Part shown: positions 39,882-51,976 of the stretch, in pieces
Numbering within the stretch: position 1 is the first letter of the stretch
Layout of the letters: the number at the start of each line of letters is the position of its first letter
Source: Tanypteryx hageni
Taxonomy: Eukaryota; Arthropoda; Insecta; Odonata; Petaluridae
Reading direction: 5' to 3'
NCBI GenBank assembly: GCA_028673005.1
Contig: CM054113.1
Coordinates: 65,176,850 to 65,240,849, forward strand
DNA: 64,000 nucleotides
Made by a program: the position numbers and the translations under genes
The notes under the pieces: model-generated
The model's input: the letters and a program-made list of their open reading frames with translations, nothing else
Databases searched by the model: none
Told to the model about the DNA's origin: nothing

Positions 39882-40894
39882 AATCAATGATTCTAATTTT
39901 ATTGATGCGCTTTTTCATGGACTCGCGACAACTCCTTTGAGAAGAGTTTCTATTATTTCTGAAGAAAATCTGTAACGATTTTTAATTTTAACACGATGCT
40001 CCTCCACCTCGATTCTCTCTGTATACAGAAATAATTAGAATCAACGAGGACCTTCAAATGCATTCAATATTTTTCTATTATAATTAAAACAAAACCAAGT
40101 CAAGAATGAATTGAAAAAACCGAAAGCTTTTTATATGCTAGAAACTATTGATATCAAAATATATAATTTTCTTTATTGGAATTATTTTCACCCAATATAC
40201 ATTAATGAAGCTTGTTGAAGGATATATTCTTAGCTAAAAAATAAATATGGTGTAACGATAAATACTTTTTAATTTTGTTCGTAATCCTTCCTAATATTCA
40301 GAATGTGAATTTCATATTACACAAAAGTTAGTTATGAACTAAGCCTTTACGGTACAGACAGAGAAAAGTAAGTTTGAAGGAAAATGCAAATATTTCAGGC
40401 TGAGTTACCCAATCACCAAGGATCGATCCGCTTTACAAATGGAACAAAAAAACAGCTCCATCATATACGACATCTGGATTTCCCTTTGATCTAAAGTTAT
40501 TAGGTAAATATGTATACAGGCATAGAAACTTGATGGTATCGCTTTCATCTTTCACTTCAAGATTTTTAACATATTATGGAAAAAATATAATCGAGGAAGA
40601 GCTAGAAAGTAAATGTCTCCTGCAAAAGAAATTATATCGGAATTTTTAGAGCTTGATTTTGGCTCGTTTTAGCTACTCTCTTGTTCATCCGTTGTCCTTG
40701 TCAATTAAGAAAGTCCCGTAAAACAGTTCAGTGCTGCTGAATTCAACTTTTATTGAATTACAGATTTATGCAGTGAGATTTTAAGGTAGGACGATCGACA
40801 TCAATTATAAATACATCATTTACTCAGATGAAAATTTTCTTTGGTACAGATATATGGTTCTAAATTTGATAGATATTTATTGAGCTCGCATAAT

Positions 40895-40995
40895 GGGTAA
40901 AACCAATGTGTCCACCCAAAAGCCACAAAACGGTTAAGAAAACCAGACACGTATTTCTACTAATAAGCATTCATCATCAATAGTGATTCAACAGT
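40895..40995. repeat. Remnant of the same foldback family
   Basis: Keeps 'aagccacaaaacggttaaga', 'accagacacgtatttctact' and 'agtgattcaacag' in the same order as the copy at 25167, with many substitutions. Confidence 0.45.
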
Positions 40996-41939
40996 GGTAG
41001 ATTGTTAAAAATTTGTAGGGGAGGATTCGGAAACATCTCATGCGAAGACGATCGCCTTTGAAATTGATAAGCAAGTTTCAATTTTTTAAAACCAATCTAA
41101 AGAAAAATATCCCGAATTAGCACTTAAGAAGTAAAACTTTAAAAAATCAAGTATTTGTCATAAGTATCACCATTGGCCATAATAAACCATTTTTGTAACA
41201 CTACTATCTATAAATAAACAAACCTACTAACAATAAGCTCGCAATTCATTTTACATATCCACAACCTTAAAAGAAGTTATTTCATTCATATCATTATAAT
41301 TCTAAATTGATATTGTGATGGTGATAGTGATGTGGTAGTTTACGTGCAGGTGAAATCTTTTGGAAATCACTGTTTTAAGGAAAAGTCTTCTTCCACCGCC
41401 TCCATATTAACTAAAGGAATGAGAAAAAATCCGTATTATTTCATTGAATCTGTAGGTTTGAAACTCAGTAAAGTTTGGTAAGTTATTTCCACCTTAAACG
41501 AGCTCGACTTATCACTAAAACAATATTTAAGCAACTCGTCTTTCTTCTTCTACGTTCTTCCCACTTTTTCACCCAAATCATTTTCGCCATCTCCTCAACC
41601 TTAACCGGTGTCATCCTAACACAGACCTCATCACCCGTCAAAAACCACTTTAACACCGACCTCGCTTATTCCACATCCACTCCTTCAAATCCCATATCTC
41701 TTTATTTCCATCCAGTCTTATATTCTTTTGTTCTATTGTCCTCTAGGCACCTCTCCAATCCCTTCTTCCCTCTCTCGTTAGGGGTTTTGTGACAGAAGGA
41801 TCGTTTCCAAGAGGGTTTTGATTACTCGTGCCTTGAAATTAGTCTTTGGGGTCGAGTGTAGGATGGGGACTATATGCTTTTGGTCACAATCACCAAACGA
41901 CTGATGGAGAATTAATCAAACATGCCTCCCACGCACACG

Positions 41940-42350
41940 AAAAGGTTTAAATCTCCCCCCGATGTGTAGTCACGCCATTACCCCTCCTCATTCCTACCAC
42001 CATCCTTCCTCCCCACCTTCTATTCTTTCTCCTATCTTCCCCACCTCCACTCCTCCTCCTTGCACCCCCTTCCGAGAGAGTTCAAAGGGCGTGGTTACAG
42101 GTGCGAGGTGAAAGGAAAGAGGTAAAGAGTGCGCGAAAGAGAGAGAAAGAGACTTTCGTGTAAGGTGCCAATGGAAGCGTTTGAGTGGTTTAAGGGTCTC
42201 CTCCCTAACACCCTACACACCCCATCCACCCACCCATCAATCCCTCACACCCTCTCTCTCTCTCGCCCCTTTCTTTCCCTCCAACTCCATTTCTTTCCTC
42301 CCTCCGCTGGTATTTCCCTCTTGTATCCTCCCTCTCTATCTCTAAAAACC
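41940..42350. repeat. Pyrimidine-rich tract with a short purine-rich insert
   Basis: Mostly CCT/CTC-rich on the plus strand with a purine-rich piece at 42070-42155. The open frame at 42129-42470 over it is low complexity and is not called as a gene. Confidence 0.65.
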
Positions 42351-42359
42351 GTCTGCTTC

Positions 42360-42462
42360 AGTCGCTCCTTGGTCTCCTCTGCAGACTCTATATACCTCTC
42401 CGCGCAGTCCGATACAACTTCCCTGCGAGTGGAAACCGTGGTTTACCCATCTTTCCCAGCCG
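42360..42462 (+). other. Candidate non-coding first exon
   Basis: An arthropod-type initiator TCAGTC (42358-42363) is followed about 100 bp later by a perfect donor, GCCG|GTAAGT (42463). A TATATA at 42389 could serve a start near 42420 instead. The stretch is GC-richer than its downstream flank and upstream DNA is a CT-rich promoter-like tract. It could be an alternative Tmc leader, since it lies on the same strand within the putative first intron. There is no transcript evidence, and donors of this quality occur by chance. Confidence 0.25.
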
Positions 42463-45400
42463 GTAAGTGAACACCTGGTGAATCGCAGCGATTGTGGTAG
42501 TGTTTTTGAGATAATTGGGGTTGATACCGGATTGGAATCTCATAAGATAGAACCGAAGACTCCGCAGATCGTCGCCATACCAAGGTTCCGTCTACTTGGA
42601 GGTGTTGACGGCGTGCTTTATAACGAGGATGTTATCGTCTCAGGAGGAATATCCGTCATTTTTTATTTTCGGCAGATGTTCAGAAAATCCTACCACCGAC
42701 GTTCACAACTGTCTCCGTTTCTGATAACGATTCTCCATTGCTTAACTACAGAGTAAATATTCAGTGGTTCCTGTCACATTTTTATATTCCGAATAGGCTG
42801 AGCGAACGTCTGAAACGTATAACCCACGCGTGCGGAACCTAATGGTAAAAGGAATAACACTGGGTTGGACAGCAAAAAGAAGGCAAGTTGTTATTTATCT
42901 TTAACTAAGACTCGGGTATAACACACAGGTCTACAACATGCGATATATGCGTAATATTGGTTCCGAGTTTTAGCATTCTCAGTTAAATGGGAAATTTTCA
43001 TGAAAGGTGACCAGGAAAAGAATGATTTTGCTTTCCACGTGACTCTTTAGAGTTGAAATACCTAAGGAAAAGACGTCCGGCACTATTGACTGAAATTGTT
43101 TTTTCTAAGAATGAGTCATTTGTGAAATTCAGCCATCTGTTAATGTAGACACCTCTCGGTCATTGGTAAAAGCAGAGCATAGTGCGTTTACTTCCCAAAA
43201 CTATATTCTATAATTTATGTGAATATAATGAATGCCTCCTTCGGCGCTCTAATAAAGAGAGGGGTCTTCTACAACTCTTCAACTACCTGTCGACTAGAAT
43301 TATAATAATATATTCTATATTCTATATGCATCGTATTTACATTCAAGCTTTATCTTCCACTATCTTCCATTCTATGCTTTGTGCTGGGTATTGTTCGTCA
43401 CCCTCCATTCACTAGACTCCGTAAAACTTTTGAGGTGACGTTTTTTAACCCTCCGTTGAAACATCTCTCTTTTGTCTGCGGATGATATTGAATTTTTTCG
43501 TTCGCTGAACTTTAAACTGCATCATTCCAAAACACCCTCCTCATTAACTCTGGATACAGACAATGCCCCACACTAATTGTATTTCTCCTAGAAATGGATA
43601 TCATTTCCATGGAAGAATATAACAATGTTACAGTATAGGTACTGATAATTTCATTTATGGCATATTGTGCGTTATTGGAAAAAAGAAGATTCGTTTAACT
43701 TTCGTCGCTGCAGAATGCTGTCTTCAAACATCAAAGTACAAACACTAGGTAAATTCAAAATCTTAACGCTCGTTAATAAACACCTTTCATTGATCTAGTT
43801 CCTACAGCGAAGACAACTTGTAAATAAATGAGAGGAATGCTTTCCACAGAAATGTTGAAAAATGAAATAATAACATTACAGAGTACTTTTTATTATAAGT
43901 CTGATGTGGTGCATAATACCCTCCCCACTCCCACATGTTGATTTTCTAGGTTTTAATGCAATCGTAAAAGTAGTTCAGAGTAAAAACCTAAAATATGATA
44001 GTCATCTCAATGAAGCGTTAGTCACAACTTTTGTCAAACGCGTGAGTTAGTGTTTCTGCGCAGTCTAGTAACCAAACAGGAAATAATATTTTTACTGTGA
44101 TATCCACGCGGCATAACTATTCTGTTTATGCTTTTATATTTCGTTTTACTACGCATTTTAATGTTGTTTTAAAGTGATCGGTAATATATTTAGCGCCTTT
44201 CAATCCCTCAAATTATAAATGAAAATTTATCCGCGGCTACTAAAAATTAACTGAAAAATAGCCAAATCAAGGAAAAAGTGGAAGAAAACCTAACGGATCA
44301 AAATATTTTCGTTCAGAAATTAAATTATATTATGACGTAATAAGTATCGCTCTGAACCCGTCCTTGGGAAATAGAAAAAATTTCGATTGACAAGAATTTC
44401 GGCGATGAAAATGAGAATCTATATGGTTCGCGGCCATTCATCGACAGTTGCTTATCGTTCCATAAATATCTTTCTTCCCTTTGCGCCGAGCATCGAGTAA
44501 GGAAGAAACTTCCCTCCGAACGAGTCCACAAAAAGCTTTGGCCGGTCCTGCGTTTCGTCTCGGAACCGCATTTCCAAGGGGCTTCTGCAAACGCGCAGTT
44601 TGCGGCCCAGGCCTATCTTCAGTTTGCTTTCTGCTCCTAGGAAAAATCGGAAATAAACATTTGGTTCCACTGCACGTGTAGAAGAGTCTCTGGAAGAGCC
44701 TTGTGCGGTAGGAGCGTAAACTTAGCAAGACGGATTCTCGCCACTTAGCACTATGATGTATGAGACATCTTTACCGCGTGCGCGAACGCACTGTAGTTGT
44801 TAAGGAAAGAAGACTCCTATGGACGGAGCTCGAAAATGCGTTGGTGGACGGAGAGAAACAGACGATTTTTTATTCGAAAAGAAAGATAAATATTACAGAT
44901 ACAATACAATAAATTATTAAATTATTTAGTATTGAGATCCGATTTGAATCGTAATATTTTACTAAAATATTCTCACGTGTCACCCCGAAAGTTGCCGTTT
45001 TGGGAACCAAAACGTGCTCTCCGCAGCATGGTATTCGACCGACTACCCTATTCCTCAATGGTATTGCCGACTCCTGCATTTAGTTTGCAAAGACTATGCG
45101 AATTTATAGCTTGAAGTTTTTCACTAACACACCGCAAAGGTCTATAGACTTCTAAATGAGTACGATCGTGAAACATAAGCTCAATAAGCTCTTCCATGCA
45201 TCACCACCATAATTAAATTTTGCTGAAACCAATCTTTTAATCAACTCTCACAATCAGTAACCTGTGTCACCACTTCGAGAATATAATTAAAAATTTCGCA
45301 TTTATTTTTGATTTATGTCTTCATACGAGTATATACATTTTTTTAATTATCGAACACGAATGCCGTCCTATATTTTAGCATTGCAAGTACAATTAGGTGT

Positions 45401-45591
45401 AGAAATGTGGTCTGAAGAAATGAAAATGCATAATTGTTACCTAGTTATTTAAGATTAAGCCATAGGCGTACTTAACCGACTACGAGACGGCCTCAATAAA
45501 AGTATCCACCCCAAGAATAAACGTCTGTTAGACGGATTTGTAAAGAGTTCTTTTATTATCTATATGGTGGTTTGTTAATCGATGGTAAATT

Positions 45592-45863
45592 CAAGAACAA
45601 GCCCATAAAAAATACTCGTCTCAGGTATCACCAATAGCAACAACAATGGTGTAAAAAATCAGATGCGCGTTTCGACTACAAAGCAGCCGTCTTCAGTGGT
45701 AATTCACCAAAAATAGATTCTAAAAGAACCCTTAAAATCTAGTTTCAGTTAATTACCATTTAAGACGGCTGCTTTGTAGCAAAAATGCGCATCTGGTTTT
45801 TTATAATCTTGTAGTGGCTATTGGGGATACCCGAGACAAATATTTTTTAAGTGCTTGTTCTTG
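45592..45863. mobile_element. Foldback element, second good copy
   Basis: Starts caagaacaagcccataaaaa and ends ttttttaagtgcttgttcttg, with inner arms 'gcagccgtcttcagtggt' and 'aagacggctgctttgtagc'. Same family as 39662-39881, 272 bp, slightly longer in the centre. Flank 'ttttttcagccataagacga' is shared with 25400-25425. Confidence 0.8.
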
Positions 45864-46009
45864 AATTTTTTCAGCCATAAGACGAGCTCGAGAATTCCCT
45901 GTTGAGTAGTCAAATCGTTAGATAGCCCGACACACCTTATTGGTTCCTGAATAAACAGTAGTTTGAATTTCAAACCTTGACAAAAATTTCCGCAACGTAG
46001 GAAGAATAC

Positions 46010-46250
46010 TACGTGAATGGGTTAACGCATTTTATGCATTTTTTTGCACGAAGTGAACGCATATAGGGGAGCTCGTCTCCGTCCGTCCGTCCGCATGTTT
46101 CAACTCGGAAACTTCTGGACGTATTTAGATGAAATTTGGTATTGACGAGTTTTACTAAAATTTGTCGACCGATTCCAATTTTGTTTAAAATAGGACGATA
46201 ATAACGACCACTTTGCATGAAGATTTACATGTATTTTACAACGTACCTCG
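46010..46250 (-). repeat. Single unit of the 55.4-kb tandem repeat
   Basis: Read on the minus strand it matches 55370-55990: 'acgttgtaaaatac', 'ttgtcgaccgattccaattt' (plus-strand form), 'gacggacggacgga' and 'tgcgttcacttcgtgcaaa'. The short frame over it is not a gene. Confidence 0.75.
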
Positions 46251-47337
46251 CAAACAAACAAAATATTGAGAACAAAGGATGAATAAAATAATTAAATACA
46301 CATTTTTTGTCAACAAATTTTTCCCGTATAACGTAAGATTTACAATAAATATAAAGAAAGGGAAATTAACGTATTTACAATATTTTAGCAGAAGTTTACC
46401 CCCTCCTCTCCCCCCGCACATAATCGCTTGCGATTTTATATCTTCTTTTGTTCATTCCAAGAAAATAATGGTGGAGATTGAAGTAGTGCTGGGTTATAAT
46501 AAGGGTATGAATTTTTCGGGTTTAACCAGATTTTCCCCTTCGATTACGATTTAGTCATTTCGGGTTAAACCCGATAAAACCCGATATTTTAATTTTTAAA
46601 ATCTAGTACATACAACAAATTTATTTATTTTAATTGTGTAAAACCACAAGCAATTAAAATTAAGGAAATGAATTTTTTTATCACCTTCGTTATATTTTTA
46701 AAATAGTTTTTTATTCAAAATTGTATTTTCAGGTAGTTATTTTACAGCTTCTCTATTTGTGTCCGACTGTTTCTCTAATTAAGGCGACATGAATTTGTCA
46801 GGCTGAGTAATTAAGATGGTTGAAAGGTCATAAAAATAGAAAGGAGACTAACAATAAGACGTACTTTGAGTATCGCTTCACGTGGCCATCTCGCAAACCA
46901 CTATCCCTAGCCGACCTCTGTGAGGGTCAAAGCGGCACCACCGTTGTAGATGCAATGTAGATACGTTGTAATACATACGATACTATGTATATACAATGTA
47001 TTTCTTTTGATTTTAAATGGATTCGCGCCGTGTTTTATGTGCCTAAGCGAGCGAGCATTGAGTGCCATGGTCGGCGAGCGCGAATGTTACTTTCCGCGAA
47101 CATTGAAAATTGCTACAATAATTTCTGCGCGAATGCGTGAAATCGCGAACATGGAACCCGCGAATATGGAGGGATTACTGTATGTTATATTTTTGTTTGT
47201 TGTCTAGTTCGTTGTTCTAAACTTTCTCCTCGCTAAAAGAAATACTATATAAAGTGACAGTGTTGATTGTCAGATTATGAACAGATTTTTCTGTAATTTT
47301 TAAACAAATATTAAATTTTTATTAAATTTTTCAAAAA

Positions 47338-47445
47338 TATGAGTATGAAACGGAAAAGTGCTTCAGATTGGATATCAGATTACTCAGATTTTAATGTGTT
47401 TAAATCAGAAGGAAATGGTGAAGAAAAAGACATTGTGTGTAAATA
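47338..47445 (+). pseudogene. Transposase N-terminal fragment
   Basis: An ATG at 47338 opens MSMKRKSASDWISDYSDFNV and continues to a CK.CW motif, which resembles the start of a BED-type zinc finger found at the N-terminus of hAT-like transposases. A stop within the finger and the tRNA-like insertion just downstream end it. The assignment is inferred from a short match only. Confidence 0.4.
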
Positions 47446-47452
47446 GTGTTGG

Positions 47453-47792
47453 GACTAATTTTGAAACGAGAAAAAAGTCTGCTATGACCGGAAATCAAAC
47501 CCGGGTCTTCCACTTGCCGGGCGGATATTCTACCACTGAACTATCGTAGCAGATCAATTTTCTCGTTTCTGAAAGCGGATGTTTCTTGGTTGGGACGGAA
47601 CTAGCCAAGCTAGTATCAAACTGCCCCAACGGATGTCCTCGGAAGAGATACATCGAAGAAAACTCCTCCCTCTCAAATGGTGAGATTGCCAAGCAAGAAA
47701 TTGATGGAATCGATTCCCGGTCATAGGAGACTTTTTTCTCGTTTCAAAATTATTCCCAACTTTACAGCTTATGCCTGTCTGCATAGGATCTT
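47453..47792 (-). mobile_element. Second copy of the tRNA-like composite element
   Basis: Minus-strand reading gives the same order as 19716-20181: arm ('aggcataagctgtaaagttg'), remnant of tRNA-like domain 1 (only 'ctatgaccgggaatcgattcc' remains), unique block ('ttggcaatctcaccatttga', 'cgttggggcagtttgatact') and intact tRNA-like domain 2, then part of the arm. Loss of domain 1 with its arm shows a structural variant. No clear target duplication was found. Confidence 0.75.
47480..47550 (-). ncRNA. tRNA-like domain of the second composite element
   Basis: 71 nt, minus strand: acceptor GCTACGA/TCATAGC with one mismatch, D arm GTTCAGTGGTAGAAT, anticodon stem TCCGC/GTGGA with loop CCGGCAA, T arm CCGGGTTTGATTTCCGG with one mismatch. 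Same non-standard loop as in the 20086 copy, so it derives from a shared element source, not an independent tRNA gene. Confidence 0.6.
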
Positions 47793-48229
47793 AGGATCGC
47801 TTTATTTCATCAATTTCTTGTAAATATTGTTTAAAAATTTCTGTGGAAGTTGCTAGATAACTCTATGACAGAATATTATTTCTTTAAATTATACCCTAAT
47901 TTATGAAATGTTAAGATTTGTATTGAATTGAACCCGAATTAACCCAAATTTTATGGAAAAAATAAAACCCGATAATTACCCCAATTGATAATTTTTTTAT
48001 TCCCGAAAAATTCATAACCTAGTAAATAGGCTTGGTAGAATTGGAAGTTTATTTTTTTTAATCGAGGTTTATTTTCCCGAGAGATTTTCGATAAATATCT
48101 ACGCTTAAAATTACTACTACTATAGGCTTGGTAGTTTTCGACTTTTATTTTTCTTAAAAATTACGTGAGGATAGTCTAAAATCCATTCCATCGACATCAC
48201 GTTAACAACCAACACTAAATGATATAATA

Positions 48230-48475
48230 GTGCGGCAAAGGGATGCAGAAAAAAGCAATAAGGGGCAATTGACGATTTTTTAGTGCAGTATGCTATGCTG
48301 GATTAGCCTGAATACATGTGATGGCCCAATAGGTGATTTTGTGAAACAATATTGTCCTGCTATCAAAACTATGCCAAATTATGAAATTTTATTAAATAAA
48401 TATTTAGCTGAAGTTTACAAGTTAGATTTTGAAGAAATTAAAGAATTAATTCAGAACTCAAAAATAAACTGATGT
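48230..48475 (+). pseudogene. hAT-like transposase fragment
   Basis: The frame ending at 48472 reads GDFVKQYCPAIKTMPNYEIL then KYLAEVYKLDFEEIKELI. It resembles the segment between the BED finger and the catalytic core in CGGBP/hAT-like transposases, where a 'P....LR..Y....Y......I' pattern is typical. There is no core domain around it. It lies only 280 bp upstream of a Tmc exon and outside the element at 46502-48020, so it is probably a separate decayed insertion. Confidence 0.4.
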
Positions 48476-48777
48476 TGTAGGTCGTCCAACAGTAAATACC
48501 ATGATAACATTTTACAATAAAACCAGCAAAATATCGCTTTTTTAATAGACGTTTCTTTTGTTACTATAACATATAGCGTAACTATTGCAGGAGCTTTGGG
48601 AGGTGCTTGAGAAAAAATTGGCAAAAGCTAGCTAGATGTGCTACGCATAGCAACTTAGATTATCTATGCTCGCGACTACCATATACCCTTCTAAAACAAT
48701 AAAATCTTACTCAATTTTTCGTGATGTTCTGATTCTAATATGAAAACTTTCGCTTGTGACAGTCCCCATCGCCCCAG

Positions 48778-49039
48778 GTACTCCATACCGACTTTCGCCC
48801 GACCGTCAAATTCACCGTGGAGGAAGACCAGGAGTGGAGCGGTGGCGGCGGCGAAGGCGCAGGAGGAGGCGGAGGAAGCGGGGCGGAGGGCAAACGCGGA
48901 GAGGAAAACGCAGCTACAAACACGAGGGCCAAACAGATCTTCATGTCCCACCAACAGCCCCCGCTGCCCTTGCCGACCACACCACCTCCGTACCAGCCGC
49001 CAGGCGGGGGCACGCCGCCCGCTGCCCCGCCTCCAGATG
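48778..49039 (+). CDS. Tmc: Tmc exon, Gly/Pro-rich N-terminal tail
   Basis: The chosen frame starts VLHTDFRPTVKFTVEEDQEW, then a Gly-rich stretch, FMSHQQPPLPLP and a Pro-rich end ...PPPD, leaving one base (phase 1) before the donor G|GTAACT at 49040. That phase joins exactly to the exon at 57918, giving GGA. Upstream in this frame a stop lies at 48757 and no ATG occurs before 48943, so the exon is internal unless translation starts at that Met (MSHQQPP). Two AGs 15 bp apart (48762 and 48777) are both in frame, so five residues may be optional. GC content is much higher than the flanks. Two other open frames overlap, but only this one fits the downstream phase. The segment would form part of the disordered cytosolic N-terminus of the channel. 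Confidence 0.7.
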
Positions 49040-49982
49040 GTAACTAAATAAGTGCGCTTATATTGATCAAAGAAGGTGCGAATTTCACTAGATATGGAGT
49101 TTGTACAATATCGCATTCATCTTTATAGGTGAAAGAAATTTCATTTTTGGTAGCTTTTTGGCATTAGTACAAGTAACAAGATACTGTGCCTTTTTTTCTA
49201 TTACTAAGAGATGTTTAAAAATAAACAATTACGGTTATTGTTAATGCTTCAATTATTGGTCTGTGCAAATTGTGTAAAACGATTAATATTAAAGCTCTTC
49301 TATCCAATTTCAATTTCTTAAAGAAAAGTGATATTGCCATATCACATTGAATTATCAACCCAAGTATTGTACTCCAACAATCTCTGAAATATTAACGATA
49401 ATAATCGGATAACTTAGTTATATGCTATGACTAAGTTCTCAGATTATTTTTGCCTTCCATTAACATTAGATTTCCAGATGTTTAAATGAGATTTCCCGCA
49501 TGAGGAATGGGCATCTTGCATCAAATCTGAAGTCAAAACTTTTAATCATTTTGACTGTCTAGTCTCGATCCTATGAAAAAATGTCACACTTTTAGAAAAG
49601 ATGGAGCGCTAGAGGAAACTAATGAAGTAGGACTCAATCAATTGAAGAAAAAACAGCCGAAAATCCTTTTGATTGGCTCAACTTTATTACTTATTATTAA
49701 ATTCAAATTAGTTGAGACTTTTTCTGAATTAGATTAAAGTTTCTGAAGATTAAGGTTTCTTTAGCCAGCTTCTTTATGAGTTCGAAGCCATATTTTCGTG
49801 ATTGTCTCCGTTGATTAAAAGGAAGGTGGGAGCGAAGGCAGAATTTACAGCGCCGTTTTTTCGCGCGCTGAACTGAGATTTTAATCTAAACTGTCCGCCC
49901 GAGGCTCCACCAATGCGTCGTAGAACACAAAACAAGCACATCCGAAGTTATTTCAAACCTTAGGGAAAATGAAGACGCAAAA

Positions 49983-50145
49983 ACTTATTTATTTTTAGCT
50001 CATAAACAGCCGTTAACGGCCTTTTACAATGAGCGTAAAAACTTTAACAAAGACGAACACATACAGCCATGCTCTCGGCAGGATTCGAACCCGCGACCCT
50101 AGCATGGGGAGCCAGACACGCTAACCACCCCTCTACCCGGGAATC
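49983..50145 (-). mobile_element. tRNA-derived SINE sharing a LINE-type 3' tail
   Basis: On the minus strand the head has an A-box-like 'gtggttagcgtg' and a B box 'ggttcgaatcc' spaced as in a tRNA. The 3' part reads 'cattgtaaaaggccgttaac' then 'ggctgtttatgagc' and ends in 'taaaaataaataag'. The same arrangement ends the LINE at 52279-53012. This points to a SINE that borrowed its partner LINE's 3' end for reverse transcription. About 160 bp long. Confidence 0.75.
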
Positions 50146-51039
50146 GAAGTTGCTAGCTAGGCAAACTCTCCACTAACAAGATACTATGATAAAACAATCT
50201 TCAAATCAATTGTACGATTTCAAATTACGCAAAATTTTATTTTTCTCTGACGCATATTAAATTTTTGACGCCAAGAAGGGCGAAAAGGCGTCTTAATTTG
50301 CTCTGACAAAAATATCATGCTCACGATAGTTAGGGATGGCAAACGTCCTGTATATACAGGACTGTACTGTATTTCAGGCCGTTTTTTAGCGTCCTGTAAA
50401 AGGTCTGTCAGGACGCAAGATTGTCCTGTGGTTCTGCAACATTTACGAATTTATAAAATCCTAATTTTACTAATCATAATTTGACTATTCGAAAATGTTG
50501 TGGTGAAAAATAAAATCACAAATGTTTGCATTTATGTTCAGTTAGAGGTTTTGTGCATATAATTATTATAATTGTTGGCACCCATAGCACAAACCAGTAA
50601 GGTGGACAGCACTGTTCATATTGCTATGTGCCATGAGGATACTTCCCCTCCTTTTCTCCTTCACGCACACAGACACACCGCACACTATCACATCCAATCC
50701 GGGGAACCACATTCGCTCGAGACAGTCATACAATTCAGTCTCTCGCACATCGCACTGTCATTCACACGATTAGAAAAATAATAATACATTATATTATATA
50801 TAATTATTTTTCTGTTGCTTTCGAATAACACAAGAGATTCATTTAAATACGCGTCATTTGTCCATTTCGCGACAATATACTAAGCTGATAATAATAATTA
50901 TAATAATCATCATTCTAAAAGGTAAGAAAATTGTGTTTAATTGAATTAAATAAATTAGTAGATTCAATCTCGTTCAGATTTATAAGCAAGTCAAATCATG
51001 CCAAAACGAAAATGTACATTCAATGAAGATTATTCCAAA

Positions 51040-51976
51040 CAAGACGGAAAAGTATAATCCATAACTGGAATACACAAGAGGTTTTAAAGGCATTCTTTAT
51101 GGGAAATACGTATGAAACTGCATCGAAAGATTGGGCGATTCTCGAATTTTTATTTACGAAACTTTAAATCGTAATTATATGATCTCTGAAACTATCTTGT
51201 AGTAAATGTTGTACTCTATCCAAATAAATTTTTTAATCTATAGCTCGCAGATCATATAAGAGCATGGAAGAGAAATATACGGATTTTTAATTGTTGTTTG
51301 CCGATAGAACCGTCTTCGCGATCGAAGTTAACAAAATATGCGATGTTTTGCTCGAGATGTTCTCGAATTTTTGTCTCCGAAATTATAAGTCGTAATTATA
51401 CTGTCTCGGGGGCTATCTCGTAGTAAATGTTGTCCTCTATCCGAATACATTTTTAAAACTATACCTCACATATCATATAAGGGCGTGGGATAGAAAAACA
51501 TGGATTTTTATTGTTTGCCAAGAGAGCCGCCGGAGAGATCGATATAAACAAAATATGTGGTTTTTCGCGGTATTTTCTACAATTTATATCTTCGAAAATA
51601 TAACTCGTAAGTATGTGGTCTCATGGACTTCCTTGTAGTAAATGATGTTCTCTATCCGATTAAATTTTTTACTTTATACCTAACAGATCATATAAGAGCT
51701 AGGGAGAGAAAAGTTTGGTATTTCATTGTTGCCTGACGGATGTCATTTAACGAGATACGAGTATAAGTTTATTAAAGTAATTATCTAAAGTGGAGGTTCT
51801 AATTGACGGATTCAGTTGAAAATCACAATTGGGCAATAAATTTTAATAACGATCACTCATTCTTACTTTAATTAAAATCCGTCCATCGGTTTAGGAGAGG
51901 AAAGTTACGACGGACGGAACCAGACGTGCCCATAATGAGTTCCGCTATTACCGCTTCGCTGATAAAGAACGTCTAA
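51040..51976. repeat. Insertion with tandem units of about 220 bp
   Basis: It interrupts the transposase between DYSK and EWEF. Three diverged tandem units each contain 'cgtaattata', 'gtagtaaatgttgt.ctctat' and 'catataag' (beginning near 51139, 51362 and 51578). The right part carries 'gacggacggaaccagacgtg' and 'gctgataaagaacgtctaa'. The whole is homologous, inverted, to parts of 54679-56200. Boundaries are set where that homology stops. Confidence 0.7.

Larger units (their letters stand above)
46502..48020. mobile_element. hAT-like element with a nested tRNA-like insertion
   Basis: The left end agggtatgaatttttcggg (46502-46520) and the right end, inverted as aggttatgaatttttcggg (48002-48020), match at 18 of 19 bases. 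Subterminal copies of 'aacccgataaaacccgat' occur near both ends. Inside is a short BED-finger-like N-terminal frame (47338) and the composite tRNA-like element (47453-47792). Flanking 8-mers match poorly, so the hAT assignment rests on the protein fragment and the terminal repeats. Confidence 0.6.
7685..48777 (+). other. Putative Tmc intron 1, transposon-rich
   Basis: Runs from the GTGAGT donor at 7685 to the acceptor before 48778. No convincing host exon was found inside it, apart from the weak non-coding exon candidate near 42.4 kb. Stretches where I see nothing beyond AT-rich DNA are 7700-9300, 11070-12360, 13500-15040, 17500-19080, 20200-20860, 26270-31050, 32900-35900, 37000-39660, 40990-41940 and 42470-45590, except for single sites noted separately. 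Whether it is one intron depends on the 7472 exon belonging to Tmc. Confidence 0.35.

Noticed and set aside
44325..44728. Overlapping frames on both strands in a GC-richer patch
   Set aside because: No domain, no consistent splice sites, and three competing frames of equal quality.
48740..49051. Two other plus-strand frames and two minus-strand frames over the Tmc exon
   Set aside because: Only the frame called fits the splice phase to the exon at 57918; the others are shadows in GC-rich DNA.
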